Of a DNA stretch of 64,000 bases, positions 24,250-32,622 are shown one piece after another; within the stretch, counting starts at the first letter, position 1, and every line of letters begins with the position of its first letter. Made by a program: the position numbers and the translations under genes. Origin of the DNA: JACNJF01 sp050288105 (GTDB lineage: Bacteria; Pseudomonadota; Gammaproteobacteria; GCA-001735895); the NCBI GenBank assembly GCA_050288105.1, contig JBNKDE010000002.1:248001-312000 (forward strand). The letters run 5' to 3'. Below the pieces are notes generated by a model, which saw nothing but the letters and a program-made list of their open reading frames with translations, had not been told where the DNA came from and made no database searches.

Positions 24250-25113
24250 TTAGGCTGCTACCCAGTTTTCATGACCCTGTTCAATCGGTAGCGCTGGATC
24301 ACGCGACCATTCATTCCATGAGCCGAAATACAGACGAACATCTTTAACGCCTGCTTCTTTTAGTGCCACAAATGTATTCGAAGCTCTGGCCCCCTTAAAG
24401 CAGTAGAGATAGACAGTGGAGTCAGGATTAATACCGACAGTCTCACACTCGGCCTGCAGTTCTTCCTTGCTTTTAAACAGCGGTACTTCACCCGGTTTCA
24501 TCATACGATACCACTCAATCCATACAGCACCTGGAATACGTCCCTTACGAGGACAGAAATCAACACCATAAGGTGATGAACTGATGCCCACCCACTCATC
24601 AACGTCACGCACATCAAGCTTAACAATACTGGCATCATCCAGCGACGCCAGCACATCCTCACTGGTTAACATCACACTTGCCGCTGACTCGTCGACTGGA
24701 AAGGTTTTAGGCTCTGTAGCAGGCACATCAGTAGTAACCGGAAGCGATGCCGCTAACCAAGCCTGGTAGCCACCATGTAGTATGACTGACTTCGGATAGC
24801 CCAGGAACTCGAGAAGAAAATAACCTCTACAGGACTGTCCAAACCCTGTAGTCATACTGTCCTCATACACGACGGCAATCTCTTCGCCAGACAAACCTGC
24901 CGCGCCAAAGGCTTCAGCAAACTTTCCGCGTAATTCTTCAAGCCCCTGTTTTGAAGAAGTAGCCAGAAAAGTAAAGATATCATGCATATTTACCGCACCG
25001 GGAATATGTCCTGCGGCATAAGCATCAGGCGAGCGCGTATCTATAATCACCGTTGGTAAAGATGTTGTCATACTTTGCAACTGTGCAGGGGTAATCAAAA
25101 TGTTGTCAGACAT
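24250..25113 (-). CDS. Sulfurtransferase with two rhodanese domains
   Basis: The 287-residue protein has two rhodanese domains. The first (about 10-125) has VIIDTRSPDAYAAGHIPGAVNM but no catalytic CxxxxR loop at its end (SCRGYFLLEFLGYP). The second (about 150-280) has the active-site loop YCFKGARASNTFVAL with the persulfide cysteine near residue 231. This is the arrangement of thiosulfate or 3-mercaptopyruvate sulfurtransferase, with a structural N-terminal and a catalytic C-terminal domain. The loop CFKGAR is unlike the CRKGVT of rhodanese and the CGSGVT of mercaptopyruvate enzymes, so the donor is not settled. AGGAAG sets the start at 25113. It is flanked by copies 1 and 2 of the short repeat. 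Confidence 0.9.
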   Translation of the reverse strand: MSDNILITPAQLQSMTTSLPTVIIDTRSPDAYAAGHIPGAVNMHDIFTFLATSSKQGLEELRGKFAEAFGAAGLSGEEIAVVYEDSMTTGFGQSCRGYFLLEFLGYPKSVILHGGYQAWLAASLPVTTDVPATEPKTFPVDESAASVMLTSEDVLASLDDASIVKLDVRDVDEWVGISSSPYGVDFCPRKGRIPGAVWIEWYRMMKPGEVPLFKSKEELQAECETVGINPDSTVYLYCFKGARASNTFVALKEAGVKDVRLYFGSWNEWSRDPALPIEQGHENWVAA

Positions 25114-25131
25114 AAAAAGCTTCCTCGTCAT

Positions 25132-25520
25132 AAATTAATAGATGTAATTTAAGTTGAGCAATCAATATGCCAACAAATATAAAAGCCTAATAATGAGAAT
25201 AGTATTCGCATACTATAACTTGCCAGTTGAGCTGACATTATCAGCACTGTCGACAATGTTTAACATTTTGGTATCTGAAAAAACGCATTTTGCAATATGT
25301 GCTTACATAATAATTGGGAGTCAGATAAAAATTAAATATAATGCGTCTCTGGCTCCATAATCCTCAATCTTATTTTGGGTTCAGGGGATCTGGTTCTTTA
25401 GACTTCAGTCGCCTTGCGATATTAAAAGAGTTCTGATAAAAATTTTTTGCCTGTCTCTGTTTTTTGAAAGAGATTAATAAACTCACTTTCTTCCCATTAG
25501 CTAGAGATAAATAAACCAGC
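25132..25520. other. AT-rich gap with a palindrome and repeat copy 2
   Basis: A gene-free AT-rich stretch. It holds the inverted repeat ATAGTAT-TCGC-ATACTAT (25199-25216), a possible operator or hairpin, and the second copy of the short repeat (25316-25356). An open frame at 25154-25360 has no ribosome binding site, no recognisable motif and AT-driven composition, so I do not call it. The promoter of the Lgt-like operon must lie in the last part. Confidence 0.5.
25316..25356. repeat. Short interspersed repeat, copy 2 (partial)
   Basis: GGGAGTCAGATAAAAATTAA and ATATAATGCG match the second half of copies 1 and 3. The ends pair: GGAGTCAGA with TCTGGCTCC (one mismatch), so the element may form a hairpin. 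The first half (GGGTCACCCATTAGCC) is missing here. Confidence 0.6.
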
Positions 25521-26234
25521 ATGCCCTCTGCATTTTCTATTCACAGCCTGTTCGATCTAACCGCCTTGACGTTGGCGGTATTGTCAGGTATTGGCGTATA
25601 TCATTGGCGATTTCGCGAGGCCTTAGCAGAAACTGCATCCCGTGTTGGTCATGGATATTTTCTGGCGCTCGCGCTCGGCAGCTTATCGGGGTCTTTCGTA
25701 CTTGGCAGCGCCAACCTGTTCATTTCTGGCGAGCCGATGATCGGTCGCAGTATTATCGGCGCGGTATTCGGGGCAATCATTACCGTGGAAATCTACAAAG
25801 CGTATAAGGGGGCACGCGGTTCGACTGGATATATCTATGCCATCCCTTTTTGTGTTTTGGTCAGTATCGGTCGCCTGGGTTGTTTTTTCGCCGGGATGGA
25901 TGATCATACTTATGGTGTGCCGACATCCCTGCCCTGGGCTGTTGACTTCGGGGATGGTAGTATGCGCCATCCGGTGCAACTCTACGAAAGCCTGTCGATG
26001 TTATTATGCGCGCTTGCGTTGTTACTGATACTAAAAACGAGACCCGCAATTGTCATTGGCTATGGCTTTTATCTATGCATCGGCTTTTATGCCAGCCAAC
26101 GTTTTTTATGGGAGTTTTTAAAGCCGTATGGAGCAGTGATCGGATCTCTGAATCTGTTTCATATAATCTGTCTTCTGCTGGTTATCTACAGCCTGCTCAT
26201 GAGTTTAAAAGTCAAATATGGATATACAACGTAA
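25521..26234 (+). CDS. Lgt-like prolipoprotein diacylglyceryl transferase family membrane protein
   Basis: The 237-residue protein has about seven membrane helices. The Lgt-family signature is present: SIGRLGCFFAGMDDHTYG (about 115-132), where Lgt has GRIGNFINGELxG, and MRHPVQLYESL (about 151-161), equivalent to RHPSQLYE. GRSIIGAVFGAIITVEIYKA matches the preceding helix. It is shorter than true Lgt (about 290 residues in E. coli) and has Cys and Met-Asp in place of the conserved Asn residues, so it is a paralogue, not the essential Lgt. It probably acts on a phosphatidylglycerol-like lipid. Its end overlaps the radical SAM gene by 17 bp, so the products are likely made together. Confidence 0.82.
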   Translation: MPSAFSIHSLFDLTALTLAVLSGIGVYHWRFREALAETASRVGHGYFLALALGSLSGSFVLGSANLFISGEPMIGRSIIGAVFGAIITVEIYKAYKGARGSTGYIYAIPFCVLVSIGRLGCFFAGMDDHTYGVPTSLPWAVDFGDGSMRHPVQLYESLSMLLCALALLLILKTRPAIVIGYGFYLCIGFYASQRFLWEFLKPYGAVIGSLNLFHIICLLLVIYSLLMSLKVKYGYTT

Positions 26235-27618
26235 ACAAGCTCCCTATCTGTTCTATGGACAGACGCAATCCATGTGCGAAGAGTGTCTATCACTGGTACC
26301 GACTAAAATACTGCTGGAAGGAAACGACGTTTTTTATCAAAAACGTTGCGCCGAACATGGTGTGCAGAAAACCCGTATTTCCAGCGATGTGGATTACTTT
26401 AAACTGTGTAAGGAATACATCAAACCCGGCGACAGACCACTTAAGTTCCAGTCGAAAACCCAACATGGCTGCCCCTATGATTGCGGTCTATGCCCGGATC
26501 ATGAACAGCATAGCTGCGTAGCCCTGATCGAGATCAACGATGTCTGCAACCTGCAATGCCCGGTCTGTTTCGCCAGTTCGTCGCCGGGCAATGCCTGGCA
26601 AGCCAGTCTCGATGAAGTCGAGTCCATGCTAGATACTTTGGTCGAGAGTGAAGGCGAACCAGATGTATTGCAGATCAGTGGTGGCGAGCCGAGCATACAT
26701 CCACAGATCCTGGATATTCTACGCCTTGCCAAATCAAAACCTGTGCGTCATTTAATGCTCAACACCAATGGCCTGCGCCTGGCCCAGGATGAAGCCTTCG
26801 TTGCTGCTCTGACCGAATTCAAGCCCGGCTTTGAAGTCTACCTGCAGTTCGATTCTCTGGAAAAATCTGCATTGATAAACATGCGCGGAGCCGACCTTAG
26901 AAAACAACGCGAACGAGCCTTGAGAAATCTAGAGCGACATAATATTTCGACCACGCTGGTCGTTACCGTAAAAAAAGGGGTCAATGATGAAGAGATCGGT
27001 AGCATAATCGATTACGCCCTGCAATTCCGCTGTGTGCGTGGCATTACCTATCAACCCGTTCAGGATACCGGACGCAACGAAGGTTTTGACAAAAATCATG
27101 ATCGTTTTCTGCTCAGTGATATCCGCAAAGCCGTTTACCAGCAATCATCACATTTTGAAAGTAAAGATCTCATTCCTCTGCCCTGTAACCCGGAGTCAAT
27201 CGCCATTGCCTATGCACTGCGTGATGGAGACAAACTACTACCGGTAACCGATCTGTTCCCGCGCGAGGAATTGATCGAAGCAGTACCAAATGCAATCACT
27301 TTTGAAAAAGACAGCGTACTGAGGGAAAAGATTATCGAGCTTTTCTCTCTATCGAGCTGCGAGCTTAATACAGCTGAGCGCATGGGCTCGCTATTATGCT
27401 GCCTGCCCAAAGTGCCTGCCCTGGACAAGCTCAGCTATGAAAATATTTTTCGTATCACCATCGTACAGTTTCTTGATCGCTATAATTTTTGTGTCGGCAA
27501 TGTAAAACGCGCCTGCATTCACTTTGTAACTGCCGACCAACGCATCATTCCATTCGACACATACAACCTTATGTACCGTAACGACCTGGATGATGAATTA
27601 AGGAGAAAAAACACATGA
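26218..27618 (+). CDS. Radical SAM protein of the tetraether lipid synthase (Tes/MJ0619) type
   Basis: A 466-residue protein. The N-terminal about 60 residues form a rubredoxin-like zinc or iron site (CEECLSLVP...RCAEHGVQKT). Next is GCPYDCGLCPDHEQHSC (about 84-100), an auxiliary cluster site. The radical SAM motif is CNLQCPVCFASS (CX3CX2C, about 112-119), followed by the SAM-binding QISGGEPSIHP (about 155-165). This series of cysteine motifs is that of the MJ0619 family, which includes the archaeal tetraether synthase that joins two lipid tails carbon-to-carbon. Archaeal-type lipids are not expected here, so its substrate is probably a bacterial fatty acyl or isoprenoid chain. It is coupled on both sides: 17-bp overlap with the Lgt-like gene and ATGA overlap with the small membrane gene. 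Confidence 0.88.
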   Translation: MDIQRKQAPYLFYGQTQSMCEECLSLVPTKILLEGNDVFYQKRCAEHGVQKTRISSDVDYFKLCKEYIKPGDRPLKFQSKTQHGCPYDCGLCPDHEQHSCVALIEINDVCNLQCPVCFASSSPGNAWQASLDEVESMLDTLVESEGEPDVLQISGGEPSIHPQILDILRLAKSKPVRHLMLNTNGLRLAQDEAFVAALTEFKPGFEVYLQFDSLEKSALINMRGADLRKQRERALRNLERHNISTTLVVTVKKGVNDEEIGSIIDYALQFRCVRGITYQPVQDTGRNEGFDKNHDRFLLSDIRKAVYQQSSHFESKDLIPLPCNPESIAIAYALRDGDKLLPVTDLFPREELIEAVPNAITFEKDSVLREKIIELFSLSSCELNTAERMGSLLCCLPKVPALDKLSYENIFRITIVQFLDRYNFCVGNVKRACIHFVTADQRIIPFDTYNLMYRNDLDDELRRKNT

Positions 27619-27857
27619 CAACAAAAAGCTTCTTCGGCACCCTGTTGGCAGTCATTGGCTGGGGTGGTGCACTCCTTTCCGGGGGCTGCACCCTGCTATT
27701 CTTTAATCCTTCCGAGTTCTCAGTCAATAATCTGGGTATAGTTTTGTTATTTGGTGGAGTACCTTTTCTGCTTAGCCTGCTGCTGATCTGGTTAGGCCGT
27801 AAGATATCTAGAAATTCGAAATCTGCAGAGGAAACTGACCAGCGGGATTTGCCATAA
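27615..27857 (+). CDS. Small two-helix membrane protein
   Basis: 80 residues with two predicted membrane helices (FFGTLLAVIGWGGALLSGG and LGIVLLFGGVPFLLSLLLIW) and a charged C-terminal tail (RKISRNSKSAEETDQRD). GGAGAA precedes its ATG. The ATG overlaps the stop of the radical SAM gene (ATGA), so its translation depends on that gene, and it is likely an accessory or scaffold for the same membrane process. I recognise no family. Confidence 0.75.
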   Translation: MTTKSFFGTLLAVIGWGGALLSGGCTLLFFNPSEFSVNNLGIVLLFGGVPFLLSLLLIWLGRKISRNSKSAEETDQRDLP

Positions 27858-27920
27858 TAAAATGCCCATACGCGGGAAGTCATGAGTATCAAATACTAAC
27901 GCCAACTTTAAATATACTTT

Positions 27921-27988
27921 GGGTCACCCATTAGCCATCCCAAGTCAGATATAAATTAAATATATTGTGTAATTGACCCCAGTTTTTC
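27921..27988. repeat. Short interspersed repeat, copy 3
   Basis: GGGTCACCCATTAGCC, CCCAAGTCAGA and AAATTAAATATATT match copy 1 (24094-24160) over about 45 bp with few mismatches. It ends in TTGACCCCAGTTTTTC. It lies just after the three-gene operon, so copies 2 and 3 bracket that operon in the same orientation. Confidence 0.7.
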
Positions 27989-28002
27989 GAAGGAGTATTG
28001 TC

Positions 28003-28053
28003 ATGTTGATTGACACCTCGCAGGCCCCGCTGGCCTGTGTGACCACTAATTAA
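28003..28053 (+). CDS. Possible 16-residue small ORF
   Basis: AAGGAG (27990-27995) lies 7 nt before ATG at 28003; the frame encodes MLIDTSQAPLACVTTN and stops at 28053. Within it CGCAGGCC pairs with GGCCTGTG, giving a strong hairpin. It may be a real small peptide gene or part of a regulatory element; the evidence is the ribosome binding site alone. Confidence 0.2.
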   Translation: MLIDTSQAPLACVTTN

Positions 28054-28104
28054 AGATATCTAACAATTAACAAAAGGGTGTGTGCAAAAGCGGGGCAAGA
28101 TCCG

Positions 28105-29277
28105 TTATCTTTCGAGCGTCATTGCAATCCCCATACCACCGCCTATGCAGAGTGTGGCAAGCCCTTTATGGACGTCGCGTTTATTCATTTCGTGCACTAA
28201 TGTAACCAATAGGCGCGCCCCGCTTGAGCCAATGGGGTGGCCAAGGGCTATAGCTCCGCCGTTGACATTCACTTTGTCCGGCTTCCAATTAAGCTCTCGC
28301 ATAACATAAATGGATTGCGCGGCGAAGGCTTCATTGCTTTCAATTAAATCCAGATCCTGCATATTCCACCCTGCTTTTTCTATAGCTTTGCGCGAAGCTG
28401 GAACGGGGCCTTCTCCCATGACCGCAGGATCAACACCAACACTAGCGAAAGATTTAATTTTTCCAAGCGGCGTAAGACCATACTCTTTAACGGCGGCTCT
28501 GTTTGCTAGAATGATTGCGGATGAACCGTCGTTCAAAGGCGAAGAGTTTCCTGCAGTAATCGTTCCTTCTTTTTTAAAGACAGGTTCGAGACTGGAGAGG
28601 ACTTTCAAATCAGTATCGCCCCGAACCACCTCATCATGCGATAAGGTTATTTCGCCTTTTTTGGTCTTAATAGTCACCGGTACGATTTCATTATTAAAAC
28701 GCCCGCTTTGCTGTGCTGCTTTTGCTTTCATTTGAGACGACAATGAATATTCGTCCTGGGCTTCTCTCGAAATATTGTGCCGTTCAACAATATTCTCAGC
28801 GGTCATTCCCATATGGTAATCATTGAAAGCATCCCACAGTCCATCGCTTAACATGGTATCGCGCAATTCAGTATGTCCAAATTTTGTTCCGCTGCGGACT
28901 CCTATAGCATGTGGCGCTCGCGACATGCTTTCCATACCACCGACCAGCGCGATATCAGCCTGACCAGTCATTACGTGCTGTGCGCCATCTATAACCGCGC
29001 GCATACCGGAGCCACAAACCTGGTTTACCAGATAAGCAGGTGTTTGGTGATTTAATCCTGCGTTTAATGCTGCCTGTCTGGCTGGGTTCATGCCGTGCCC
29101 TGATTGAAGAACTTGCCCCATAATGGTGACGTCAATATGCTCCGGCAACAAAAGCGCCTTTTCAAAAGCGGCCCTCATAATGAGCGCACCCAGTTCAGCC
29201 GCAGTCAAGGATGACAGACTTCTTTGAAATCCCCCTATTGGGGTACGTAATGCACTTACTATATAAACCTCATTCAT
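28105..29277 (-). CDS. Acetyl-CoA C-acetyltransferase-type thiolase
   Basis: A 390-residue thiolase. The nucleophilic Cys is in LVNQVCGSGMRAV (about residue 88), the conserved His in GGAIALGHPIGSSGAR (about 345), and the second Cys in LCIGGGMG (about 376). The N-terminus NEVYIVSALRTPIGGF is typical of the AtoB/PhaA group, which makes or breaks acetoacetyl-CoA and longer 3-ketoacyl-CoAs. AGGGGA sets the start at 29277. It is the last gene of the MarR-headed operon; with no hydroxyacyl-CoA dehydrogenase or acyl-CoA dehydrogenase near, this is not a full beta-oxidation set. Confidence 0.93.
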   Translation of the reverse strand: MNEVYIVSALRTPIGGFQRSLSSLTAAELGALIMRAAFEKALLLPEHIDVTIMGQVLQSGHGMNPARQAALNAGLNHQTPAYLVNQVCGSGMRAVIDGAQHVMTGQADIALVGGMESMSRAPHAIGVRSGTKFGHTELRDTMLSDGLWDAFNDYHMGMTAENIVERHNISREAQDEYSLSSQMKAKAAQQSGRFNNEIVPVTIKTKKGEITLSHDEVVRGDTDLKVLSSLEPVFKKEGTITAGNSSPLNDGSSAIILANRAAVKEYGLTPLGKIKSFASVGVDPAVMGEGPVPASRKAIEKAGWNMQDLDLIESNEAFAAQSIYVMRELNWKPDKVNVNGGAIALGHPIGSSGARLLVTLVHEMNKRDVHKGLATLCIGGGMGIAMTLER

Positions 29278-29290
29278 ATCTTTGTCCCCT

Positions 29291-30544
29291 TTAAAGCCCA
29301 AAAATTAGACTCGCATTGACCCCACCAAAACCAAAGGCATTTGACATGACGAAATCGGCATTGGCTTTGAGAGCGTGATTGGGAATGAAATTGAAATCGC
29401 TAAGCCCGTCGTCTGCCTCCTGGAAATTCAGCGTCGGTGGTAAGATTCCTTCTGTCAACGCCATTATTGAAAAGGCGGCTTCCAACGCTCCTGCCCCACC
29501 CAACAGGTGACCTGTTGCTGATTTTGTAGATGATATGGGGAGATTGCGGACGTCATTGCCAAAAACACTTTTTACCGCATTGATCTCTGCACTGTCGCCA
29601 AGGGGGGTTGACGTAGCATGTGCATTTAAATAGCCAATATCAACCGATTGCAAACCCGCTTGATCAAGCGCGCTATACATAGCCCGCGCAGCGCCTTCAC
29701 CATCTTGCGGGGGCGCAGAAATATGATAGGCATCGGCACTAGTGCCATACCCTTTTAGTGACGCGATAATTTTAGCACTGCGGGCTATGGCATGCTCCCT
29801 ATCCTCTAAAACCAGGATTGCAGCTCCTTCGCCCATAACAAATCCATCTCGGCCTTTGTCAAAGGGGCGTGATGCCTGTTGCGGCATATCATTGCGGGTT
29901 GATAAGGCTTTCATCGCGGCAAACCCGCCAACTCCCAACCGGGTAATACAGGCTTCCGCACCACCGGCGATCATCACAGAAGCTTCGCCTGTCTTAATAA
30001 TACGTGCTGCATCACCTATGGCTTGTGCGCTCGCGGCACAGGCTGTTACTGGACAGCCAATCGGCCCTTTAAGTCCATGGCGTATGGATATCTGCCCTGC
30101 CGCCAGATTGGCAAGAAAGCCAGGTACGGTAAAAGGGGTTATTCTTAAGGGCGGAGAGGGATTCATTGCCACTGCGGCTACACTCATAATGTGCAGGCCA
30201 CCGATACCTGATGCCACAATTGTTCCCGCCTTTTTTCGGGTACCTTGCTCATCTTCCAGTCCCGCCTGCTTTATGGCTTCGTCAGCCGCAGCAATCGCAA
30301 AAAGAATAAACCGGTCCATTCGCCTTATTTCTTTTGCGGGAAGATAATCAAAGTTAAAACCTTCAGTCGGGTTGTCTGCCAAGGTTTGGACTTCCCCCGC
30401 AAACTGAACCGGCAAATCATCGACTTTGATTTGCCGGATATTACGAATACCAGATAGACTGGCTTTCAGGTTCTGCCAGCTTGTGTTTAGATTTGGGCCT
30501 AAAGGCGATACCACTCCTATACCTGTAACAACGACTTCTCTCAT
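29291..30544 (-). CDS. Beta-ketoacyl-[acyl-carrier-protein] synthase, FabF-like
   Basis: The 417-residue protein has the KAS II fold: REVVVTGIGVVSPLG at the N-terminus, active-site Cys in GCPVTACAASAQAIG (about 168), and the two catalytic His in YLNAHATSTPLGD (about 306) and SSTKSATGHLLGGAGALE (about 343). It ends in SNAFGFGGVNASLIF. It would condense an acyl thioester with malonyl-ACP. No acyl carrier protein, ketoreductase or dehydratase is in the operon, so it either borrows the housekeeping ACP or makes a special short product. The gene is 13 bp from the thiolase start. Confidence 0.93.
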   Translation of the reverse strand: MREVVVTGIGVVSPLGPNLNTSWQNLKASLSGIRNIRQIKVDDLPVQFAGEVQTLADNPTEGFNFDYLPAKEIRRMDRFILFAIAAADEAIKQAGLEDEQGTRKKAGTIVASGIGGLHIMSVAAVAMNPSPPLRITPFTVPGFLANLAAGQISIRHGLKGPIGCPVTACAASAQAIGDAARIIKTGEASVMIAGGAEACITRLGVGGFAAMKALSTRNDMPQQASRPFDKGRDGFVMGEGAAILVLEDREHAIARSAKIIASLKGYGTSADAYHISAPPQDGEGAARAMYSALDQAGLQSVDIGYLNAHATSTPLGDSAEINAVKSVFGNDVRNLPISSTKSATGHLLGGAGALEAAFSIMALTEGILPPTLNFQEADDGLSDFNFIPNHALKANADFVMSNAFGFGGVNASLIFGL

Positions 30545-30611
30545 TATCGTATTGCCTTTCTAAACTCTGTCATCGACCAGGGAAATAACAGCGTGCTTTC
30601 CCTTTCCAGCT

Positions 30612-31592
30612 CTAATTCTTATTTTCAAATAAGATTTTTCCCTGGCTTTTCATGGAGTGACCAAACGCTTGCGCCGCATCATCCAGTGGATATACCTTTT
30701 CAATGGGCGTATGAATTTTGCCTTTGGCAACCAAATCAGCCAACTCAAGAATGATTCTTTCCAATTTTTCCTTGGGTTGCTTTTCAAGCCAGGGCACAAG
30801 CCAGAACCCTTTGATCGTCAAATTTTTAAATATGGTTGGGCCGGTAAAAAATGAGCCGCCTTGACCTGATATCACACCAAAAGGTACCAGTGTTCCTTCA
30901 AGACCCAGGCAATCGGACAGAGCCGAAAACATTTCGTCACCCACAGAATCCAACGCCAGTTTTGCACCTTCAGCACCAATAATGTCTTTATGTTTTTGTT
31001 TAAGCTCCTCTATGCCGACTACGACTTCGTCGGCACCTAAAGCTTTCAGTTCCGCTACAAGTTCCGGTCGCCGTACAACATTAAGCGTACGATAGCCCTT
31101 TTCCCTGGCAATGGCGATTACTGCTCTGCCGACGCCGGAATTGGCGCCGCTTTGCACAACCCAATCGCCTTTTTTAAGAGTGGTAAATTCAGTCAGCAAG
31201 GCATAAGCGGTTACAGGGTTGATTTGCAACATGGACAATTGTTGTAAATCGGCTTTAGGCAAGGGGAATAAACCTTCGGCGGGAACAATTCGACGGGCAC
31301 TGTAGCTTTGCCCATCGGCTGGATATAAAACATTGTCGCCTACGCTGATATGGTTAACATCTTTGCCAACTTTCAGAACCTCGGCCACACCTTCAAAACC
31401 GGCAACTTGCGGCAACTGCGGGCGCAGGCCGTACCTTCCCATCATAAAGAGCAAATCCGAAGGATTGATCGGCGCATATACAAGCCCGATTTCAATTTGA
31501 TCTGCGGCAACTTTTTCATCTATGGAAAACTCTACAACCTGTGCAACTTCTGTAGGATTGCCATACTCTTCAATACTTATCGCTTTCATCAT
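30612..31592 (-). CDS. Zinc-less medium-chain dehydrogenase/reductase, enoyl reductase (MECR-like)
   Basis: 326 residues of the MDR superfamily. YAPINPSDLLFMMGRYGLRP (about 43-62) is the substrate-binding region of trans-2-enoyl reductases, and WVVQSGANSGVGRAVIAIA (about 140) is the NADPH-binding turn. Zinc ligands of alcohol dehydrogenases are absent. MECR-type enzymes reduce 2-enoyl-thioesters in fatty acid synthesis. GAGGAG in the end of the thioesterase gene serves as its ribosome binding site. I chose the ATG at 31592; a GTG at 31601 overlaps the upstream stop by 4 bp. Confidence 0.88.
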   Translation of the reverse strand: MMKAISIEEYGNPTEVAQVVEFSIDEKVAADQIEIGLVYAPINPSDLLFMMGRYGLRPQLPQVAGFEGVAEVLKVGKDVNHISVGDNVLYPADGQSYSARRIVPAEGLFPLPKADLQQLSMLQINPVTAYALLTEFTTLKKGDWVVQSGANSGVGRAVIAIAREKGYRTLNVVRRPELVAELKALGADEVVVGIEELKQKHKDIIGAEGAKLALDSVGDEMFSALSDCLGLEGTLVPFGVISGQGGSFFTGPTIFKNLTIKGFWLVPWLEKQPKEKLERIILELADLVAKGKIHTPIEKVYPLDDAAQAFGHSMKSQGKILFENKN

Positions 31593-31597
31593 TTTTC

Positions 31598-32065
31598 TCA
31601 CTCCTCTTTTTGGTTTGCTTTAAGAACTACACAAGTCGATGTGCCATGCGCGCAAATTTTTCCATTTGGCAAAAATATGCTGCCTTCCACGGCAATGAGC
31701 TTGCTGCCTCTATTGATTAAGCGCCCAATGATCCGAATATTTTCGTTGCTTTCGGTCAGGGAACGTAAAAATTTTACGGATGTTTCATAACTGGAATAAA
31801 TTTCACCGGGATTCAGGGTCGTCAGTGCAGTAATGCCCATAGCTGTATCCAGCATCGTCATCATCCATCCGCCGTGAACGATATTCATAGGGTTATAAAA
31901 TCGTTTTTCAGGCCGCGAGAAAATCTCAACATACCCTTGTTCCAAAGCGCCAGGGGTAAATGGCATGATCTTTTGCATCGGGGGCATAGGCAGCATCCCC
32001 GACGCCAGACCTCGGGCAATGTCAAGGCCTGATGCTTCCTGTATTCTTTTATCACTTGAAATCAT
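31598..32065 (-). CDS. PaaI-type hotdog thioesterase
   Basis: A 155-residue protein. FYNPMNIVHGGWMMTMLDTAMGI (about 56-78) is the PaaI motif: the HGG turn followed by the catalytic Asp on the central helix. The rest (YSSYETSVKFLRSL, RIIGRLINRGSKLIAVEG) matches the hotdog strands. It would release an acyl group from CoA or ACP. First enzyme gene after marR, with a palindromic operator 39 bp upstream of its start. Confidence 0.9.
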   Translation of the reverse strand: MISSDKRIQEASGLDIARGLASGMLPMPPMQKIMPFTPGALEQGYVEIFSRPEKRFYNPMNIVHGGWMMTMLDTAMGITALTTLNPGEIYSSYETSVKFLRSLTESNENIRIIGRLINRGSKLIAVEGSIFLPNGKICAHGTSTCVVLKANQKEE

Positions 32066-32103
32066 CTGTTCTCCTCATTTCCAAATTCATACTTTTCCCC
32101 ATA

Positions 32104-32119
32104 TAGTGTATATACACTA
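32104..32119. promoter_or_regulatory. MarR operator, site 1
   Basis: Perfect 16-bp palindrome TAGTGTATATACACTA in the short gap between marR and the thioesterase gene. Its 12-bp core GTGTATATACAC is identical to the site at 32623-32634. It is placed to control the four enzyme genes separately from, or in addition to, marR. Confidence 0.75.
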
Positions 32120-32135
32120 AGAGAGGAAAATTTTT

Positions 32136-32606
32136 TTAGCTCCTCTTAGCTTTTTTCTTTAAAGACCCGAATGCAGCATCTCTCATCAAAGGTATGTTTT
32201 CCTCCCATATGGTGCTACCCAGGCGTGCTTTAAATTTATTTTGGGCCTCATTCCAAAGTGGGATCGCGCGTTCCAGCATTTTTTTCCCTTTATTCGTCAG
32301 GCTCATTTCACGTTCACGCCGATAGCCTTCCGGACCCATTTTTATGTACCCTTTCTTTTCAAGTAGAGTTAATGTCCGCACAAGCGAGGTACGTTCCATA
32401 GCCATTATTGCGGACATATCTGTAATCGATTTTGGCTGCATATTGCTGATGATGGCAAGAATACTGAATTGTGTAATTTTCAGTCCGATAGGTTTCAGGG
32501 CTTCATCATAGTCCCGCGTTAAACGGCGAGCCGCTGCCCGCGTCCAGAAACAGGCGCAGGTTTCAATCAGGTTGTTAATTTCTTTTCCGTCAGCTTTTTT
32601 GTTCAT
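32136..32606 (-). CDS. MarR family transcriptional regulator
   Basis: The 156-residue protein has the MarR winged-helix layout: N-terminal dimer helix (NNLIETCACFWTRAAARRLTRDYDEAL), then ITQFSILAIISNM, the recognition helix region AIMAMERTSLVRTLTLLEKKGYI, the wing (GPEGYRREREMSLTNKG), and a C-terminal dimer helix. It heads the operon, and two copies of a perfect palindrome flank its gene (32104-32119 and 32623-32634), so it most likely represses itself and the lipid genes, releasing on an acyl or phenolic ligand. The regulatory role is inferred from position. Confidence 0.92.
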   Translation of the reverse strand: MNKKADGKEINNLIETCACFWTRAAARRLTRDYDEALKPIGLKITQFSILAIISNMQPKSITDMSAIMAMERTSLVRTLTLLEKKGYIKMGPEGYRREREMSLTNKGKKMLERAIPLWNEAQNKFKARLGSTIWEENIPLMRDAAFGSLKKKAKRS

Positions 32607-32622
32607 TTGGCAATCCTATCAT

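Noticed and set aside
25154..25360. 68-residue plus-strand open frame in the AT-rich gap
   Set aside because: No ribosome binding site, no motif, overlaps a palindrome and a repeat copy, AT-driven composition.
26006..26521. 171-residue plus-strand open frame across the Lgt-like/radical SAM junction
   Set aside because: Different frame from both well-supported genes and no motif; a shadow of the overlap region.
29742..30347. 201-residue plus-strand open frame opposite the FabF-like gene
   Set aside because: Antisense shadow; rich in Ala, Pro and Ser with no motif, while the minus strand has all catalytic residues of a ketoacyl synthase.
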